Virus record (IMG/VR): IMGVR_UViG_3300049489_000410
Coordinates: 1-44,016 of that record
Length of the DNA: 44,016 nt
DNA from: a virus
Reading direction: 5' to 3' (one strand)
This document shows, piece by piece, positions 40,296 to 44,016 of this stretch (within the stretch, counting starts at the first letter, position 1; each line of letters opens with the position of its first letter). Made by a program: the position numbers and the translations under genes. Under the pieces are notes generated by a model that saw nothing but the letters and a program-made list of their open reading frames with translations, was not told the DNA's origin and searched no databases.

Positions 40296-42732
40296 CGTCT
40301 AGTCGCTTATGCTTTACTGACTGGATTTTGTTTTTCGTTTCATCAGTGAACACCACAGTGGACTCCTGAAATGCTTTTCCATTCAACGAGTATGTGGTCA
40401 CTTCGGTCAAGCCATCGTGCTTCGTTTCAAGCTCCACGCCCGCATCTGTGATCTGCGGCTTTACCTCTGGAGCTGGTTCCTCAACCACGGGATCAACGAT
40501 AGATTCATAAACGCTAAAGCCCTTATCGGTGACATTCTGCTCAAGGAATTTATCTACGTTCTGCCCGCCATTGGTCACTTTGTCCTGCGACCATTCCTCA
40601 TACTTTGTGATGGGAATGAGAACAGATCGGCAATTGAAGTGCATCGGTGGCACTGGAGCTTCGCCAGCGGGGAAGGTCAGCCCATGCAGATTGCCGCAGA
40701 TTTCCGATGTCACATCGTCAAGGATAGCCGAATATTGATAAGCAGCCACAACGCCAGTAGAATCAAAATACTCCATTCTTCCACGATTGAATACTTCAGT
40801 CGATTTTGTGCGAGCATATCTCTCCAGGCTGACTTCAGAAAGTTTGTAGCCTTCATCATCAAGAACCGAAGTGACAGAAGAAAGTGGTGAGCCATCTTTG
40901 ATCGCCTTTATGAGTTCGTTTTTCGTTTTCTTCGTGATTTCATACGACCAGTCGCCGATGTATTTGTAGGTTTCCTGGTCAAGGAACTGCAAGAACTCAT
41001 CCGCTGGGATGTTGGTATTGGGCTTCGGCTTGGCAAACTCAGACTTTTTGACTTCTGTTTTCGCTTGCACTTTTCCATCATCATACAATCTACGGAAATG
41101 CTTTTTGATGACCCCTTGCAAGCGGCCAAGGTATTTCAATTTCACATTGTCCATCTTGGTTATGTCTTGCGTCTGGATAATCTTCTTGGCCATGAGCTGG
41201 TCGTAAAGGTCCTCGAAAATATCCTCAACGATAGGCTGCGCTTCTGTCATGATGCGCTTCACTGTGCTTTTTAGAGTCTGATCGGCCAATTTAAAATCAA
41301 CCTTTGCTTTATAGTTTCCAGGTAAGCTATCCAAAGCTAAGGCAAATTCTTTTTTCTCTGGCTTGTCTTCAGGCTCTTTTTTTTCTTCTTGCTCAGCTTC
41401 TTTGTCAGGCGGTTTTGGTCCTTCCATGGACTCGCCACTTTCGCCATTCATAGCTTGTTGAGCAAGCATCGCGGCCTTATCAGCCTTCATAACAATATCA
41501 TCTGAAACAGGAAATTTAATCATTTCCTTGAAGTGGTTCACTTCTTCTGGAGTCGGTTCCCAGCCCACGCCCTGGATGCCCTTGATCCAAAGCTCAGCTT
41601 GTTTTGTAGCATCCTCATCCGACAGCGGGTTGAACTTGAATTTAGGATATTCTTCCATGAGTCCATAGTTGTAAACGCAGAGCGGGCGAATAACGTGCTG
41701 GTCAATGATGCGCTCTAAGGTTTCTCGTCGTCGATTGATGTGCTTGTAGAAAAGTCCGATCTGTTCTTTTCCAAGTGAAAAACTACCGCCACCAGTTTCT
41801 CCGCCACTGAATCCGAGCAGATCAGGGATAAACAGAGCGCGACCAATAAACATGTTAAATAAATTAATTCCCTTGATGTACGCTTCGCCAGTATTGTTTG
41901 TTTCAAGGAACTCAAGCTCAAAGTCCTTTGGAATGACCATAGCGGTCTTTGTTTGAAGTTTCTTAATAGAATTGAAAATATCCTCAACGACATTTGGCGG
42001 TGCCCTGCGGTCGTATTTCGCTACAGGCTTTGGGCCAGCAGCGTTCTCTAAAAAGATGGCATAAAAGCGCGTGACGTGACGCTTGGTCATCCACGCCTGA
42101 TAAGCAGCGTAAAGATCAGATCGGCCATAAGGGTTCTGATGCCGCTGATTGTTCACATAATGGATAAGCGCCATTGGGTCCACGTCAATAGCCTCAGACA
42201 TGGCCCTTTGCTCATATCTGGTCACATTCCCGTGCGGGTCCGTGTGCAATAACCAAGTCGATGGGTGCCGTGGGCGAATATCCTTCAACGCAAGGCGTCC
42301 ATCGGATAGGTTTTTGAATATCTTTTCGCTTACGGAAAAGCCGAACTCATAAGCCTGGATAATGTCCTGTAGAATCTCGGAAAGTGGGCGTTCTGTTTCG
42401 TCCTGTAGGATGGCCTCTAGTTCGTTTTTGACATCATCATCGGTGGACTGGATATGCCAGCCGGATCCTACCACAAGCTCTTTCTTTAAGTTCAGCGCAA
42501 CGTCCACTTGATCGTCGGCCATCATGTCTTCATAGACGGCGTAGGTAAAGTCCTGGCGCACAAGCGGGTCAGGGTTCCATGGACGAATCATTGAGTCAGG
42601 GTGATAGGCAGAATCTTTGAAGGACTTTTCAGCGGTGCCGAAGTAAAGGCCTTGAATGGCCGTGGCGTCTGACTTTGCGGTTTGTGGCTTCGCTAGTGGG
42701 GTAACATCTTCTTTTTCAGTTTCTTCAGCCAC
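40279..42732 (-). CDS. Portal protein (DUF935, Mu-like) fused to MuF head morphogenesis domain
   Basis: 817 residues. The first ~430 residues are a DUF935-type portal: '[20 protein letters not shown]', '[20 protein letters not shown]', 'EYGF'-like '[14 protein letters not shown]', '[20 protein letters not shown]'. An acidic linker (about 435-475) leads to a MuF/SPP1 gp7 domain with '[20 protein letters not shown]' and '[13 protein letters not shown]'. The portal ring carries DNA in and out of the head; MuF domains are injected or aid assembly. In Mu these are separate genes. Confidence 0.9.
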
Positions 42733-42741
42733 TTATCGCTC

Positions 42742-44016
42742 CTAAATTTTGATCTTACTTGCAGCATTATCGTAGATTGATAGCTTCCCTTCTTCAATAC
42801 TCATCTGGACGGCGATACATGCTGCCATAACCAAGTCGTCGTGCTTTCCTTCTTCTGCTTCGATCTTGCCGTCATTGTTGATAAGGGTCAGGCATTCCCC
42901 AAGGGTTTCGCGGTCATTGAGCTTGATGGTGCCGTTTTCCACGCCTTCTATAAAAGTGTCGATCATTATCGGCCTGGTCACGCGATCCGTGATCCATCCC
43001 AGTCGCATCTCTTTGATGTCTGATTTTTTTTCTTCTTTGTAAGTCTTGAAAATGTTCGGGTATTCCAAAACCTCATCGAGCTTGAGCAAAACAGAATGCC
43101 CGTGATTGTTTCGCTCCACGCCGATCAAAGTGCCTGGGTATCTTGTGCCATACATTTCAGCCATCTGGACCAGCTTTTCTGCAAACTCTGACGGCTTCAT
43201 AGTCTTTGAATGGAATGATGCAACTTGCTCGCAACCACGGATGTTGAACACATGCGCGGCGCATGCGTCCCCGCCTACGCCTTCAGCAGTATCAGCGCCG
43301 ATCACATAAATGCCGCCAGGAGATTGCTTCTTGTAAATCCTTATCCCATCCACAACTTCGATGGGCTTAGGCGCGTTATCATACATTGGTTTGATGATTT
43401 CTAAACTAAATGGCGCATTGCCTGATGTGAGAAAGCAGGTCATATCGTCTTCTGGATATTCCTGCTTGAATAGCTGCTTCAATTCACGCTGCTTGAACCT
43501 TCGGAAAGCTATCTGCCCAGGCGTTAGGTCCATCCCGTAGTTGGCCTTCGCGTATTGAATCAAATGCCGCTCATCCTCGCTGTAATCTTTTGGAGTGATT
43601 TCTGCGATGGGTATCGTATATTCCTCATGGAAATACCATGGGAAGAAAATGTTCGTATAATTCGATTCCCCATCCATCCAAGAGTCATAGAAATGATTCA
43701 TCCCGTTCGCTGTGGTTTCCTCAGTGACGATCCCATCCATGGGCACGGCTTCGACAGTCGCATAGACCCGATCAATATCCTCTATGAACGCCTTTTCCGA
43801 TACATGCAGCCAATGGATCGTATCGCCACGGGATGAAAGGTCACAATAGATGCGTGAATTATTTTTGGGGAAGAACATTTCATATTTCGAGCCGCCACCT
43901 TTTGCAAGCTCTGGCTTCAGTGCTGGGTCCATGAACTCATAAGCTCGACGGACGATGCGGAATAGTTTTTCGATACCATCCTGCTCATGCGCGAGAATGC
44001 AGGCGTTTTTGTTTTT
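42742..44016 (-). CDS. terL: Terminase large subunit, C-terminal part (continues across contig end)
   Basis: Residues 73-496 of the terminase whose start is at 343-1. 'HVSEKAFIEDIDRVYATVEA' holds the Walker-B/ISE region, 'TEETTANGMNHF' the motif III coupling segment, and the RuvC-like nuclease centre is seen in 'IYVIGADTAEGVGGDACAAH' (Asp near 314), 'LIGVERNNHGHSVLLKL' and 'GKHDDLVMAA'. It packages and cuts phage DNA. An in-frame Met at 43932 is internal. Bases 43890-44016 duplicate 1-127. Confidence 0.94.
   Translation of the reverse strand, partial: KNKNACILAHEQDGIEKLFRIVRRAYEFMDPALKPELAKGGGSKYEMFFPKNNSRIYCDLSSRGDTIHWLHVSEKAFIEDIDRVYATVEAVPMDGIVTEETTANGMNHFYDSWMDGESNYTNIFFPWYFHEEYTIPIAEITPKDYSEDERHLIQYAKANYGMDLTPGQIAFRRFKQRELKQLFKQEYPEDDMTCFLTSGNAPFSLEIIKPMYDNAPKPIEVVDGIRIYKKQSPGGIYVIGADTAEGVGGDACAAHVFNIRGCEQVASFHSKTMKPSEFAEKLVQMAEMYGTRYPGTLIGVERNNHGHSVLLKLDEVLEYPNIFKTYKEEKKSDIKEMRLGWITDRVTRPIMIDTFIEGVENGTIKLNDRETLGECLTLINNDGKIEAEEGKHDDLVMAACIAVQMSIEEGKLSIYDNAASKIKI
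43890..44016. repeat. Terminal 127-bp direct repeat, right copy
   Basis: Exact copy of bases 1-127; see the left copy. Should be removed once to obtain the circular map of 43,889 bp. Confidence 0.93.

Overview
This window is a complete genome, as one circular contig, of a tailed double-stranded DNA phage with a siphovirus-type tail. Bases 1-127 recur exactly at 43890-44016, so the unique genome is 43,889 bp and the large terminase gene runs across the artificial ends. The host is probably Gram-negative: there are Sec signal peptides, a small beta-barrel-like outer-membrane protein, a lipoprotein in the lysis region and strong Shine-Dalgarno sites. The genus cannot be told from the sequence. 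I see no integrase or lysogeny repressor module, so a lytic or plasmid-like life style is more likely than integration. Layout: 6236 down to 4585 (minus) is a small early block with a DUF932 protein, ended by rho-independent terminators. A divergent promoter/operator region at 6237-6508 separates it from the plus-strand early operon (6509-13630), which holds a DnaD-like replication protein, HNH nuclease, ERF annealase, Gp157, a DUF1064 nuclease and many small genes, including secreted proteins and an unusual 33-unit hexamer repeat. The plus operon continues into a polysaccharide cassette (13634-17736): a BcsA/hyaluronan-synthase-like membrane glycosyltransferase, a sugar-nucleotide epimerase and a UDP-glucose-dehydrogenase-like protein carrying an intein. 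The rest lies on the minus strand. Reading in transcription order (4390 to 1, then 44016 to 17684): regulators and an HNH protein, a metallophosphoesterase, a parS-like site, a ParB-like protein, two Mom-like DNA modification proteins, two tRNA-like genes, TerS, TerL, a portal-MuF fusion, a collagen-like fibre, a Mu-type protease/scaffold, decoration protein, major capsid protein, connectors, a tail terminator fused to a lectin-like domain, a DUF115 glycosyltransferase-like protein, tail tube, frameshifted tail chaperones, tape measure, tail tip proteins, two fibres with the same anchor domain flanking the lysis genes, and a second sugar cassette (22436-17684) with a radical SAM protein, an SpsF-like cytidylyltransferase/GT2 fusion, a DAHP-synthase-like enzyme and a sugar-type methyltransferase. 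How it may fit together: head and tail genes follow a Mu/siphovirus hybrid order. The sugar genes look like two linked glycan systems. The plus-strand set resembles the hyaluronan set of chlorella viruses. The minus-strand set (PEP-dependent aldol synthase, nucleotide activation, glycosyltransferase), together with the Maf-like DUF115 protein inside the tail operon, suggests a phage-made acidic sugar placed on virion or cell surface. Mom-like plus ParB-like proteins suggest modified phage DNA. No stretch above 300 bp lacks genes; the longest gene-free parts are 6237-6508, 4391-4584 and 723-905, all described below.
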